64,000 bases of DNA from Campylobacter sputorum subsp. sputorum (GCF_008245005.1 NZ_CP043427.1:1178001-1242000); one strand, 5' to 3'; counted from the first letter of the stretch, positions 1 to 8,784 are shown. Made by a program: numbers and translations. The notes: generated from the letters alone by a model not told the origin.

Positions 1-283
1 GTGCCAAACCGCAAGAACTTGCCATTTCCATTATAGCTAAATTTTCATTAAAAGCATAACTTGCCTTTACTTTACGCAATAATGGATCAAAAGTATAAAT
101 ATGTGTAAATTTAGCGCCCAAAGCATCTTTCATAGCCTCAACGCTTCCTTCTCCACCATCAGCTATAGGGATAACCACAACCTCATCGCAAAACTCTTTT
201 ATACCATCTTTTATAGCAAGTCCAGCCTCAAGAGAACTCATACATCCTTTAAATGAATCAATAGCAATAACGACTTTTTCCAT
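1..283 (-). CDS. garK: glycerate kinase, N-terminal part (cut by window edge)
   Basis: The ATG lies at 283-281 and the frame stays open to the window edge, so only about the first 94 residues are visible. They read MEKVVIAIDSFKGCMSS, then IPIADGGEGSVEA, which are the N-terminal signatures of the GarK/GlxK glycerate kinase family (ATP-dependent phosphorylation of D-glycerate, feeding lower glycolysis). The start is 7 bases after the stop of the GntP-type permease, so the two probably form one leftward operon for uptake and phosphorylation of a sugar acid. The 2- versus 3-phosphoglycerate product cannot be told from this fragment. The permease is broken, so substrate supply to this kinase may be impaired. 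Confidence 0.85.
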   Translation of the reverse strand, partial: MEKVVIAIDSFKGCMSSLEAGLAIKDGIKEFCDEVVVIPIADGGEGSVEAMKDALGAKFTHIYTFDPLLRKVKASYAFNENLAIMEMASSCGLA

Positions 284-290
284 ACAAACC

Positions 291-1645
291 TTACATCAAA
301 AATAAGCTAAAAATATAAACACTTATAATACCAGCTATGGCTATAACAAATGTCATTAAAGTTTGAGTTTTGTAACCCCTTGTTGTATCCATAGAGCTAA
401 AATTTGTTACAACCCAAAAGTAACTATCATTTGCATGAGAAACACACATTGCTCCACAACCTATCGCCATTACACAAAGTGCCGCACTCATACTTGTGCT
501 AAATCCCAAAACACTCATAACTGAATTTGGATCAAGATATGAACCTAAAATAGAAGCAGTTGTAATAATAGCAACAGTTGATGAGCCTTGAGCTGTTTTT
601 AAAATAGCAGCGATAATAAATGGAAAAAATATCCCCATAGAACTTATATAAAGTGCATTTTCTTTTATAAAATTAACAAAACCAGCCTCGGATATAACTT
701 TACCAAGAACTCCACCAGCAGCAGTTATAAAAATGATAGGTCCAACAACCTTTAAACTCTCTTGGGTTATTTCATTAAACTCACTAAGTTTTTTAGTCTC
801 ATAAAGCTGATACACACCAAATAAAACACCAATGCCAAGTGCTATGATAGGAGCTCCCAAAAATTTAAAAATATCGCCCAAAAATCCATCTATTTTTAAA
901 ATTGCAGCAAGCGAGCCAAGTGCCATAAAAAGTATAGGTGCAAGTATTGGCATAATCACGCTAAAACCACTAGGAAGTTGTTTAAATTCACTTTTTAATT
1001 CATCATAAGTTTTTATAAGTTCTTGCTTATCTTCTTGTAAAAATACTTTTTTATCTATAAATTTAGAAAAAAAGTATAAAACAAAAAGTATAGGAATGCT
1101 TACTAATACACCAACTAAAATAACCATTAGTAAGTTTTCTCCAGCTCCTAAAGCTCCAGCAGCTGCTATTGGTCCTGGTGTTGGGGGAATTGTCCGCCAC
1201 TTAATGCAACAGCCATACCAAGCGGATTTGAGCTTAATATCTTTTGAGATATAGCTTTTCTAATAGGATTTAAAACTACATATCCGCTATCACAAAATAC
1301 TGGAATTCCAACAACCCAACCCATTATCATCATTGCTAAATTTGGTCTTTTTTCACCAACAAAATTTATAACCATATCAGCAAGTTTTAATGCAGCTCCA
1401 GTTTTTTCAAGTATTGTGCCAATAAGAGCACCTAAAATTATAACTATACCTATGCTAGAAAAAATGGAACTAAAACCAGATCCTATAATACTTGGGATTT
1501 TTCCCAAAGGAATTCCTACTACTATAGCTAGCACTAGTGACACACACATCAAAGATAAAAATGCATGAATGTTTAGTTTTGCTATCATATAAATAATTAC
1601 AAAAATAGCGATTATAAGAGCGCAAAATAAAAACATACCACTCAT
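291..1645 (-). pseudogene. GntP-family gluconate/glycerate:H+ symporter, broken by a small deletion
   Basis: Two reading frames together make one GntP-family permease. The first (1645-1166, 159 aa, start ATG at 1645 with AGGAG upstream) holds the N-terminal membrane segments and the motif GIPVFCDSGYVVLNPI. It runs to ALSGG and then leaves frame, ending in QFPQHQDQ. The remainder continues in another frame, reading TIPPTPGPIAAAGALG and then the C-terminal membrane segments to 291. The family normally has a short segment between the GG and PPTPGP parts (recalled as LYATHT-like). It is missing here, with a net loss of 3n+1 bases near 1183-1192. Everything else looks intact, so the lesion is recent or a sequencing error. 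No homopolymer tract is present that would suggest phase variation. The product would normally sit in the inner membrane and import a sugar acid for the adjacent glycerate kinase. Confidence 0.85.
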
Positions 1646-1739
1646 AAAATCTCCTTTATATAAATTTACAAAATATTAGCATTTTTTAAATAAACAATCA
1701 AATTTAAATAAATGTTTCCCTGATGTTGTTTTTAGGATA

Positions 1740-1745
1740 TATAAT
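1740..1745 (+). promoter_or_regulatory. -10 box of the probable phoX promoter
   Basis: TATAAT occurs 33 bases upstream of the phoX ATG, in the gap between the divergent GntP gene and phoX. No clear -35 element is visible, which is usual for Campylobacter sigma-70 promoters. The ribosome binding site is AAGGAAA just before the ATG. Confidence 0.45.
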
Positions 1746-1777
1746 TCAAAACATCTTATCAATACAAGGAAATACAA

Positions 1778-3529
1778 ATGAAAAAAGTCATTTCAATAGT
1801 TGCTGCTACGGTTTGTGTGTCATTTGGTGCTGATAATTTAACCAGCATTGAATTTAGCGAAGTTTCAGTTCCTAAAACAGATGCCCAAAAAAGAGAAGTA
1901 AGAGCAAGCAGTAGTGTAAAAGTTAATGATAAAGAGTATAAAATAGGCTACAATGTCATAATGCGTTCAGGTGATAAAGTAGGCGATGGTGTGTTTGGTG
2001 CTTTGTATGACACAAATGGCAAGCTTATCACAACAAAAGATGGAAGTCCTAGAATTTCAAATGATAATGACTTCTCATCACTTTTAACTTACGGCGATAA
2101 AATTTTTATGGTTTCTCACTTTGAGACAAGACCGGCTGCTATGTATGTAACAGAGTTAAGACAAGATAAGAATGGAAAATTAATAGCTGTAAATACTAGA
2201 AATATAGATTTTTCTAAATTTGGTGGTTTATGGGTTCCATGTGCTGGATCAGTTACGCCGTGGGGGACTCATTTAGGAAGCGAAGAGTATGAGCCAGATG
2301 CAAGAACTATCAAATCTGACGGCGATGGCGGTGAATACTATAACTTAATGGGCGAGTATTTTGGCGGGGATTTAACTAAACTTAATCCTTATGCTTACGG
2401 ATGGACACCTGAGATAAAAATAGTTAGCGATAAAGGCGACGCTGAAGTTACAAAACACTACTCTATGGGTAGATTTGCTCACGAGTTAGCTTATGTAATG
2501 CCTGATAATAAAACCGTGTTTTTAAGTGATGATGGCACAAATGTCGGGCTATTTATGTTTATAGCTGATAAGGCAGGGGATTTGAGTGCTGGAACTTTAT
2601 ATGCTACTAAATGGAATCAAATAGATGATAAAAACGGCGGAACTGCAAATTTAGAGTGGATGGATTTAGGTCATGCCTCAAACAATGAAATCCAAAAAGC
2701 TATCAAAGATAATGTTAAATTTAGCGATATGTTTGAAGTAGCTGAGTTTAAAGATGATAGTTGTCCAGCTGGATTTACTCCAACTAAGGCAAATGCTGAT
2801 TCAAACCAAGAAACACCACCTGAGTGTATAAAACTAAAAGATGGTATGGAAAAAGTAGCTTCAAGACTAGAAACTAGAAGAGTTGCAGCGATAAAAGGGG
2901 CTACAACTGAGTTTAGAAAAATGGAAGGCATAACTTACAACAATAATCTAAATGAAGTTTATATAGGAATGAGTGAGATAAATAAAGGTATGGAAAGCTT
3001 TAAGTCAAAAGGCAAAGATAGCAATAAATATGATGTTAAGGGATTTGATCACATAAGACTTCCGCACAATACTTGTGGAACTGTTTATAGACTAAGCTTA
3101 GTAGAAGATGAAAAAATAGGCTCAAAATTTGTTCCAAGTGTAATGAAAGGTATGGTTTCAGGCAAGTATAGCAGTGCAGGCGATAAGCTAAATACCTGTG
3201 ATTTAAATGGCTTAGCAAATCCTGATAATGTTACTTATATAAATAATACTGGCACATTAATCATCGGAGAAGATACAGGCGATGGTCATCAAAATGACGC
3301 TATTTGGTCATACAACATTGCAGAAGATAAGCTAACTAGAATTTTTACAACACCTTATGGAAGTGAAACAACATCACCTTACTACTACAACAATATCGCT
3401 GGCTTTGGCTATATAATGGCAGTTGTGCAACACCCTTATGGAGAGAGCGATGAAGATAAACTTTCAAATCCAAGTGATTCAAGAGCTTATACTGGATATA
3501 TCGGACCACTTCCTGTTATAACAAAATAG
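1778..3529 (+). CDS. phoX: PhoX/DUF839-family secreted phosphatase-like protein
   Basis: A 583-residue protein starting with a Sec-type signal peptide (MKKVISIVAATVCVSFGA). C. jejuni PhoX, by contrast, is recalled as Tat-exported. The body matches the DUF839/PhoX beta-propeller family: CAGSVTPWGTHLGSEEYEPD at about residues 165-184, RFAHELAYV near 231, then a FLSDDGTNVGLFMF strand. The family hydrolyses phosphate monoesters in the periplasm with an iron/calcium cofactor; substrate specificity here is inferred. Length fits the family. It stands alone in its own transcript, with a -10 box upstream and a strong intrinsic terminator directly downstream. Some DUF839 proteins have no proven phosphatase activity, so enzymatic function is likely but not certain. 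Confidence 0.75.
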   Translation: MKKVISIVAATVCVSFGADNLTSIEFSEVSVPKTDAQKREVRASSSVKVNDKEYKIGYNVIMRSGDKVGDGVFGALYDTNGKLITTKDGSPRISNDNDFSSLLTYGDKIFMVSHFETRPAAMYVTELRQDKNGKLIAVNTRNIDFSKFGGLWVPCAGSVTPWGTHLGSEEYEPDARTIKSDGDGGEYYNLMGEYFGGDLTKLNPYAYGWTPEIKIVSDKGDAEVTKHYSMGRFAHELAYVMPDNKTVFLSDDGTNVGLFMFIADKAGDLSAGTLYATKWNQIDDKNGGTANLEWMDLGHASNNEIQKAIKDNVKFSDMFEVAEFKDDSCPAGFTPTKANADSNQETPPECIKLKDGMEKVASRLETRRVAAIKGATTEFRKMEGITYNNNLNEVYIGMSEINKGMESFKSKGKDSNKYDVKGFDHIRLPHNTCGTVYRLSLVEDEKIGSKFVPSVMKGMVSGKYSSAGDKLNTCDLNGLANPDNVTYINNTGTLIIGEDTGDGHQNDAIWSYNIAEDKLTRIFTTPYGSETTSPYYYNNIAGFGYIMAVVQHPYGESDEDKLSNPSDSRAYTGYIGPLPVITK

Positions 3530-3552
3530 TTATTTTATACAAATATTTCACA

Positions 3553-3582
3553 AAAAGCCCACCTTTAAAAAGTGGGCTTTTA
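3553..3582 (+). terminator. intrinsic terminator after phoX
   Basis: AAAAGCCCAC, then a short loop, then GTGGGCTTTT, forms a strong G+C-rich stem closed by a T run, 24 bases after the phoX stop. It also shows that an in-frame ATG at 3572 cannot be the start of the next gene. Confidence 0.85.
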
Positions 3583-3604
3583 TAAATTTAAAAAAGGGGA
3601 TCTT

Positions 3605-5305
3605 ATGAGAAAAAGTTTAGTTTTACTAAATTTGCTTTTTATTAATGCTTTTGCATTGGAAATTAATATTACCAGTAAAGAGATTATCAACGCAAATCAC
3701 TCTTATGTTTCATCGCAGTGCTATACAAAAACCATTGATGAGAAAAATCCAAAAATCGTATCAAATCCTTGCTTTACTTGTCATAGCTTAAATAAAGAGC
3801 CAAATTTTACTTATGAGGATTATGATGTTCAAGAAAGTTATGATTTTCCAGCTCCTGCAACTAAAAATCCTTTTACAAATTTATTTGTAGATAGAAGTAA
3901 AGATATCGCTAAAATCAGCGATGATGAAATTTTAAAATATGTTAGAAGCGATAATTATAAAGATGAAAACGGCGAAATAATCTTAGCTAAAAAGCTTAAA
4001 AATTTAGACAAAAACTGGGATTATAATAAAAATGGTAAATGGGATGGCTATATACCTGATTGTGAGTATAACTTTGATAATGAGGGCTTTGATAGGACAA
4101 AAGATGGCGGATATACTCTTTGGAGAGCATTTGGATACTATCCATTTTTAGGGACTTTTTGGCCTACAAATGGAAACACGGATGATGTTTTAATCCGCCT
4201 TCCAAAAATTTTTGCCACAGATGAGAGCGGTAAATTTGATCTTGAAATTTATAAGATAAATTTACTTATAGTTGAGAGTTTGATAAAGCAAAAAAGCATA
4301 AAAACATTTGCGATAGATGAGAGTAAATACGGCGTTGATTTAAACCAAAATGGTAAATTTGACACGGCAAATGAGATATTTTTTAAATGGAATAAGCCTG
4401 ATTATGACATTAAAACAGATAAACTTTCAAATTTTAGTATGAATTATGTTGGACTTGCTAAAAATTTACTCATTGAAAACAAAGTATTTATCGCTCCTGG
4501 TCTTTATCCTGTCGGGACTGAGTTTTTACACTCTGTTAGATATATAGATGTAAATAATGATAAAACAGATATGGCAAAAAGAATGAAAGAGCTAAGATAC
4601 GGCGTTAAAAAATACTGGCAAACTTATGGCGATCTCTCAGATACTGGAGCTGGTGTTATAAAAGAAAAGAGCGATTTTCCTGATAGGACAGATCAATATG
4701 TTGGAAACGTGGAAACTGGGCTAAATAATGAGCGTGGTTGGTTTTTTCAAGGATTTATTGAAGATAAATTTGGAGAACTTAGGCCGCAAAATTATGAAGA
4801 GACTCTATTTTGTATGGGATGTCACTCAAATATCGCAGCAACGGCTGATTCAACATTTGTTTTTCAGCGTAAATTTGAAAATGATGAGTTTCAAAATGGC
4901 TGGTTTCACTGGTTGCAAAAAGACTTTTCTGGCATAAAAGATATGGTGCTTAAAGATGGCGAAGGAGAATACGCTAAATATTTGGCACTAAATAACGCCG
5001 GTGATGAGTTTAGAGGAAATACAGAGATAATGGATAAATTCTTTATGGATGGTTGGAGAAAAAATCAAAAGATGATAGAAAAAGAGTATGAGATAAATCA
5101 AGCTAATCCTGGGGCTAAAATGGATAGAAGCTGGAAGTTAAAACCAAAGGCTATGGAAATTTTGAAAAATGACATTAGTTATCTTTTAATGCCAAGTGCG
5201 GAGCGTGCTTTAAAACTAAATAAAGCTTACAAAGCTGTTGTAGATGAACAAAGTTATGTTTTTGGTAGAGATGTAAATATAAAGCCATCAAATAAATGTA
5301 CATAA
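3605..5305 (+). CDS. di-haem c-type protein with EF-hand-like calcium loops, function unknown
   Basis: I chose the ATG at 3605 (566 aa) because AAAAGGGGA sits just upstream and the protein then starts with a clean Sec signal (MRKSLVLLNLLFINAFA). An in-frame ATG at 3572 lies inside the phoX terminator. Two c-type haem sites are visible: CFTCH at about residue 56 and CMGCH at about residue 403. Two EF-hand-like loops occur in between, DYNKNGKWD near 139 and DLNQNGKFDTANE near 245, with a weaker DVNNDKTD near 318. Many aromatic residues fill the middle. I do not recognise a named family. A periplasmic redox protein binding calcium is the most that can be inferred. Its position behind the (calcium-type) PhoX protein hints at a shared condition or partner, but the terminator between them argues for separate transcription. 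Confidence 0.75.
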   Translation: MRKSLVLLNLLFINAFALEINITSKEIINANHSYVSSQCYTKTIDEKNPKIVSNPCFTCHSLNKEPNFTYEDYDVQESYDFPAPATKNPFTNLFVDRSKDIAKISDDEILKYVRSDNYKDENGEIILAKKLKNLDKNWDYNKNGKWDGYIPDCEYNFDNEGFDRTKDGGYTLWRAFGYYPFLGTFWPTNGNTDDVLIRLPKIFATDESGKFDLEIYKINLLIVESLIKQKSIKTFAIDESKYGVDLNQNGKFDTANEIFFKWNKPDYDIKTDKLSNFSMNYVGLAKNLLIENKVFIAPGLYPVGTEFLHSVRYIDVNNDKTDMAKRMKELRYGVKKYWQTYGDLSDTGAGVIKEKSDFPDRTDQYVGNVETGLNNERGWFFQGFIEDKFGELRPQNYEETLFCMGCHSNIAATADSTFVFQRKFENDEFQNGWFHWLQKDFSGIKDMVLKDGEGEYAKYLALNNAGDEFRGNTEIMDKFFMDGWRKNQKMIEKEYEINQANPGAKMDRSWKLKPKAMEILKNDISYLLMPSAERALKLNKAYKAVVDEQSYVFGRDVNIKPSNKCT

Positions 5306-5370
5306 AGAAGTCGAGCAAGCAGAGCCTACTGGCTTAAAAGCGTTTTTGTATGAGTATTAGTGTTTAAAAA

Positions 5371-5481
5371 GATTGCAACAATAAAAATAAATATAGTTTA
5401 ATATAGTTTAATATAGTTTAATATAGTTTAATATAGTTTAATATAGTTTAATATAGTTTAATATATTTTATAGTTGCAATC
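5371..5481. repeat. inverted repeat framing the tandem array
   Basis: GATTGCAAC at 5371-5379 is matched by its perfect reverse complement GTTGCAATC at 5473-5481. The match extends inward (ATAAAA on the left, TTTTAT on the right, after one mismatch). Outward, the right side continues as ATACAAAA. Its complement TTTTGTATGA is found on the left at about 5345-5354, separated from GATTGCAAC by about 16 extra bases. The unit therefore looks like a long bulged hairpin or the remnant of a small framed element. Confidence 0.7.
5391..5470. repeat. 10-bp tandem repeat, 7 perfect copies plus one degenerate
   Basis: ATATAGTTTA is repeated head to tail seven times without error (5391-5460), followed by the degenerate copy ATATATTTTA. 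The array lies in the 195-bp space between two converging genes (the di-haem protein and flavodoxin). The unit length is close to one helical turn. It has no spacers, so it is not a CRISPR array. It is likely to vary in copy number between isolates. Confidence 0.95.
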
Positions 5482-5486
5482 ATACA

Positions 5487-5515
5487 AAATTTAAAGGATT
5501 TTATCCTTTAAATTT
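5487..5515 (-). terminator. hairpin terminator at the end of fldA
   Basis: A perfect 13-bp stem (AAATTTAAAGGAT / ATCCTTTAAATTT) with a 3-base loop. One arm contains the last codons and stop of fldA. Read leftwards it ends in TTTTG. It may also stop rightward transcription from the di-haem gene. Confidence 0.65.
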
Positions 5516-5992
5516 AACCTTTATATCATTTACCCAATCAAGAACTCTTTTTTGATAATTTTCATCGCCCTTAAAATCAACAGCTAAACCAAAAAATTTA
5601 CCGTCTTTGAAAAACTCAGAATTATTAAATTTATAACCATTAAGCTCTGTTTGCCCTATAACATTTGCACCTTTTATCTTTTCTAAAAACTCAGCCATAC
5701 CGCCACAAAAATGCTCTCCGTGTCTTTCTTGATTTCCAATGCCTACAAGTGCTATAGTTTTTGACTCTAAATTTGCATCTTCTAAGATATCTAATTTATC
5801 TTTCCAATCAGGATTTAAAGCCCCATCTCCGTAAGTTGAAGACGCAAAAATAAAATTATCATACTCACTAAAAACTTCAGATGTAAGCTCTTTTGCATTT
5901 AAAATGTCAAAATCAAGCTCTTTTGCTATAATTTCACTAACTGCTTTAGTTGCACCAGCTTTTGAAGCATATATAATCGTACCATTTGCCAT
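5501..5992 (-). CDS. fldA: flavodoxin
   Basis: A 163-residue long-chain-type flavodoxin, the small FMN electron carrier that in Campylobacterota usually accepts electrons from pyruvate and 2-oxoglutarate:acceptor oxidoreductases. The N-terminal FMN-phosphate loop reads YASKAGAT. The 50s and 90s isoalloxazine loops read SSTYGDGALNPDW and GNQERHGEHFCGG. The ATG at 5992 is preceded by AAGGATAAAAT. The gene is monocistronic, divergent from moaD and ending in its own hairpin. Confidence 0.92.
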   Translation of the reverse strand: MANGTIIYASKAGATKAVSEIIAKELDFDILNAKELTSEVFSEYDNFIFASSTYGDGALNPDWKDKLDILEDANLESKTIALVGIGNQERHGEHFCGGMAEFLEKIKGANVIGQTELNGYKFNNSEFFKDGKFFGLAVDFKGDENYQKRVLDWVNDIKVKFKG

Positions 5993-6119
5993 ATTTTATC
6001 CTTGTGTAATTTTAAATTTATGAATTATAACAAAATAAGATAAATAATATCTCTTTTTTAAATTATGCAAAAATTTAGAAATTTTAGTTAAAATATTTAA
6101 ATTTAAATTGGAGTAAGTT

Positions 6120-6341
6120 ATGGTAGAAGTTGAATTTTTAGGACCTATAGGACACGAAAAATTATCTTTGGATGTAAAAAATTTAAAAGAGTTAAAAGAA
6201 GTTTTGGCAAAATATGAAAATCTAAAACAATGGCTTGAAATATCAGGAGTTGCACTAAATGATAAAATGATAAGCTCTTTGGATATAAATTTAAAAGATG
6301 GCGATAAAATATCTATTTTACCTCCAGTTTGTGGTGGATAA
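6120..6341 (+). CDS. moaD: molybdopterin synthase small subunit (sulfur carrier MoaD)
   Basis: A 73-residue ubiquitin-fold protein ending in PPVCGG. The C-terminal Gly-Gly is the residue pair adenylated by MoeB and converted to a thiocarboxylate. The protein supplies sulfur to precursor Z in molybdopterin synthesis, in complex with MoaE. A ribosome binding site (GGAG) precedes the ATG. It is the first gene of moaD-moaE-moeA, separated from moaE by one base. Confidence 0.93.
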   Translation: MVEVEFLGPIGHEKLSLDVKNLKELKEVLAKYENLKQWLEISGVALNDKMISSLDINLKDGDKISILPPVCGG

Positions 6342-6342
6342 T

Positions 6343-6798
6343 ATGCAAGAAATTTTAACAAATATGGAAATTTACCAAGGAAGTTTGGATAGTTTGCAAA
6401 TTTATAAAACTTGGTATGATAAATTTAAGAATGCAAATTGTGGTGCATTGATAACATTTAGCGGTATAGTAAGAGATGAAGGCGGTATATCCGCACTAAG
6501 CTTTGATATATACAAACCGATTTTACAATCTTGGTATGAAAACTGGGTAAAAGATGCTGCAAAATGTGGCACTTATTTACTTTTTGCACACTCTCTTGGA
6601 GATGTCAAAATTCACGAATGCTCTTATATGAGCGGCGTTGTGAGCAAACAACGAAAAATAGCCTTAAAACTTATAAACGATTTTGTAGAAGATTTTAAAG
6701 CAAATGCTCCTATTTGGAAATATGATGTTATAAATGGCAAAAGAATCTATGCAAAAGAAAGATCACATAACTTAAGCAATGCTGGACTTTTAAGCTAA
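6343..6798 (+). CDS. moaE: molybdopterin synthase large (catalytic) subunit MoaE
   Basis: About 151 residues when started at the ATG at 6343, one base after the moaD stop with GGTGGA as ribosome binding site. A longer frame from 6298 lies inside moaD and is unlikely; an ATG at 6364 is also possible. Recognisable MoaE features are CGALITFSGIVRDEGG in the N-terminal half and APIWKYDVINGKRIYAKER near the C-terminus, whose lysines correspond to the active-site lysines of the family. It converts precursor Z to molybdopterin using MoaD-thiocarboxylate. Confidence 0.92.
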   Translation: MQEILTNMEIYQGSLDSLQIYKTWYDKFKNANCGALITFSGIVRDEGGISALSFDIYKPILQSWYENWVKDAAKCGTYLLFAHSLGDVKIHECSYMSGVVSKQRKIALKLINDFVEDFKANAPIWKYDVINGKRIYAKERSHNLSNAGLLS

Positions 6799-6806
6799 GG
6801 AATAAA

Positions 6807-8012
6807 ATGAAATTTAAATCATACGAAGAGACCTTAAAGACACTAAAAAACTCTATAAAACCTTGTGAGAAAATACAAAAAGTTGCCATAACTTCTGCAC
6901 TAAATAGAATATTAGCAGTAGATATAATTGCCAAAGAAAACTACCCGCAGTATGAAACTTCAGCAATGGACGGATATGCTTGTAAATTTAGCGATCTATC
7001 CGATGGAAAGCTAAAAATTTTAGGAGATATTCCAGCTGGAACAAATCCTATGAATATAGGCTTAAAAGATGGCGAGTGCATAAAAACATTTACAGGCTCA
7101 CTTATGTGTAAAAATAGCGATACACTAATACCTATAGAAAATGTAGATGTCAAAGATGGGTATATTTTTATAAATCAAGGCGTAAAAAAAGGTTTTGCTG
7201 TAAGAAAAATAGGCGAAAGTTACAAAAAAGATGATATTTTGATAAGAAAAGGAACAAAACTTAGTTATTCTGAAATAGCACTTCTTGCTGAGCTTGGAGA
7301 GTTTCATATATCTGTTTTTATGAAACCAAAAGTCGGAGTTTTGGCAACAGGAAGCGAGATAAGAGATCTTGGAGAAGCACTTCAAACACCAGCACAAATT
7401 CATAGCTCAAATCACATAGCAATAGCATCTATGTTAGAACTTATGGGGTGTGAAGCTGTTATTTTACCAATAATAAAAGATGAAAAAAATCTAGTAAAAG
7501 AAGCTATCATAAATGGCATAAAAAGTTGCGATATGCTAATCACTACAGGCGGAGTGAGTGTTGGGGATTATGATTTTGTAAAATCATCGCTCAAAGAAAA
7601 TTGTGAAATATTAGTAGATGGGGCAGCTATAAAACCTGGAAGACACATAAAAATAGCCAAATTTAATGATAAATACATATTTGCACTTCCAGGATTTCCA
7701 TACTCAGCTATGGTAATGTGCGTGTTGTATGTAAGAGTTTTGATAAACGAGCTTTTTTGCATAAAAGAAGAAAATGAAATTGAAGCTATTTTAAGCCAAG
7801 ATTATGTTAAAAAGACCGAATTTTTAGAATTTACTGCTTGCAATATAACTTTTAAAGATGGTAAAGTTTTTGCAAATTTAGAAGGTAAAAAAAGCGGTTC
7901 AAGTGCGATAATAAATAATCTAAACAATAACGCAGCACTACTAATTTGTCCGTTAGAAAAAAAAGATGGTCTAAAAAAGGGCGAAGTTGTCAAAGTATTA
8001 AAAATGCTTTAA
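6807..8012 (+). CDS. moeA: molybdopterin molybdenumtransferase MoeA
   Basis: A 401-residue cytoplasmic enzyme that inserts molybdate into adenylylated molybdopterin. The N-terminal part has the MoeA signature YETSAMDGYA (residues about 51-60) and the pair GTNPM / FTGSLM. The central MogA-like domain shows ATGSEI, TTGGVSVGDYD and the ALPGFPYS loop. Length matches the family. It follows moaE after 8 bases and ends the cofactor operon at a terminator. The organism must use molybdo- or tungstoenzymes such as nitrate reductase or formate dehydrogenase, none of which lies in this window. Confidence 0.93.
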   Translation: MKFKSYEETLKTLKNSIKPCEKIQKVAITSALNRILAVDIIAKENYPQYETSAMDGYACKFSDLSDGKLKILGDIPAGTNPMNIGLKDGECIKTFTGSLMCKNSDTLIPIENVDVKDGYIFINQGVKKGFAVRKIGESYKKDDILIRKGTKLSYSEIALLAELGEFHISVFMKPKVGVLATGSEIRDLGEALQTPAQIHSSNHIAIASMLELMGCEAVILPIIKDEKNLVKEAIINGIKSCDMLITTGGVSVGDYDFVKSSLKENCEILVDGAAIKPGRHIKIAKFNDKYIFALPGFPYSAMVMCVLYVRVLINELFCIKEENEIEAILSQDYVKKTEFLEFTACNITFKDGKVFANLEGKKSGSSAIINNLNNNAALLICPLEKKDGLKKGEVVKVLKML

Positions 8013-8041
8013 GGAGTAAAAACTCCTTAAACTATTTTTTT
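8008..8041. terminator. bidirectional terminator between moeA and the SDR gene
   Basis: TTTAAGGAGT, loop AAAA, ACTCCTTAAA (8008-8031), followed on the plus strand by CTATTTTTTTT. On the minus strand the stem is followed by GCATTTTTA. It lies exactly between the convergent stops of moeA and the SDR gene, so it probably serves both. Confidence 0.8.
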
Positions 8042-8784
8042 TCAAAGAAAAATCCAGCCCAAGTTTGCGTTGTAGCCATTACTTCAAGCGAATTTATATT
8101 TACATTTTTTGGCATATTTATGCAATTTAATACTATTGTAGCAATATCTTCAGCCCTTAAAAACCCTGTGTTTTCATACACACTATCTGCTTTTGATTTA
8201 TCGCCTTTAAATCTCACTAAACTAAACTCTGTTTTTGCAATACCCGGCTCTATGTTTGTAACTCTGATATTTGTACCCTTTAAATCATTTCTAAGGTTAA
8301 AGCTTAGCTGTTTTACAAAAGCTTTTGTTGCACCATAAACATTTCCGCCGCTATATGGCCAGTTTCCAGCAACAGAGCCTAAGTTAAAGATATATCCGCT
8401 TTTTCTTTGTTTCATTATAGGTAATATCGCTTTTGTGATATAAATAAGACCTTTTATATTTGTATCAATCATAGTCTCAAAATCCTCAATCGATGCATCT
8501 ATAAAACTCTCTTGACCAAGAGCTAGACCTGCGTTATTTACCAAAATTTCTATATCTAAAAAATTTTGTGGGATATCTTTAATAGCCTTAAAAACGCTAT
8601 CTTTATCGCAAATATCAAGCGATATAATATGCACATTGTCTTTACCAATCTCATCAGATAAAGTCTTTAGTCTATCTTCTCTTCTTGCTACGAGCACTAA
8701 TTTATATCCATTTTTAGCTAAAAGCCTAGCGATAGCCTCACCAAAACCCGAAGTTGCACCTGTTATAAAAGCTGTTTTATTCAT
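8032..8784 (-). CDS. short-chain dehydrogenase/reductase (SDR), YdfG-like
   Basis: A 250-residue classical SDR: nucleotide-binding TGATSGFGEA at residues about 9-18, LDICDKDS for cofactor specificity, NNAG near 88, and the catalytic YGATK near 155. Overall pattern resembles the NADP-dependent serine/3-hydroxy acid dehydrogenase YdfG group. The substrate is not known. An SDR gene is also recalled from the C. jejuni metG-trmA neighbourhood. The start is preceded by AGGAGG. It appears to be transcribed alone. Confidence 0.85.
   Translation of the reverse strand: MNKTAFITGATSGFGEAIARLLAKNGYKLVLVARREDRLKTLSDEIGKDNVHIISLDICDKDSVFKAIKDIPQNFLDIEILVNNAGLALGQESFIDASIEDFETMIDTNIKGLIYITKAILPIMKQRKSGYIFNLGSVAGNWPYSGGNVYGATKAFVKQLSFNLRNDLKGTNIRVTNIEPGIAKTEFSLVRFKGDKSKADSVYENTGFLRAEDIATIVLNCINMPKNVNINSLEVMATTQTWAGFFFEKK

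Noticed and set aside
1127-1200. Programmed frameshift in the GntP gene
   Set aside because: No slippery heptamer or downstream structure, and conserved residues are missing, not just shifted.
3572-3604. Earlier start of the di-haem protein
   Set aside because: The ATG falls inside the phoX terminator stem and would place charged residues before the signal peptide.
5391-5470. Repeat array considered as CRISPR
   Set aside because: Units are 10 bp, contiguous and lack spacers; no cas genes nearby.
6298-6342. Earlier moaE start inside moaD
   Set aside because: The added residues are not MoaE-like and the ATG at 6343 follows moaD with a ribosome binding site.
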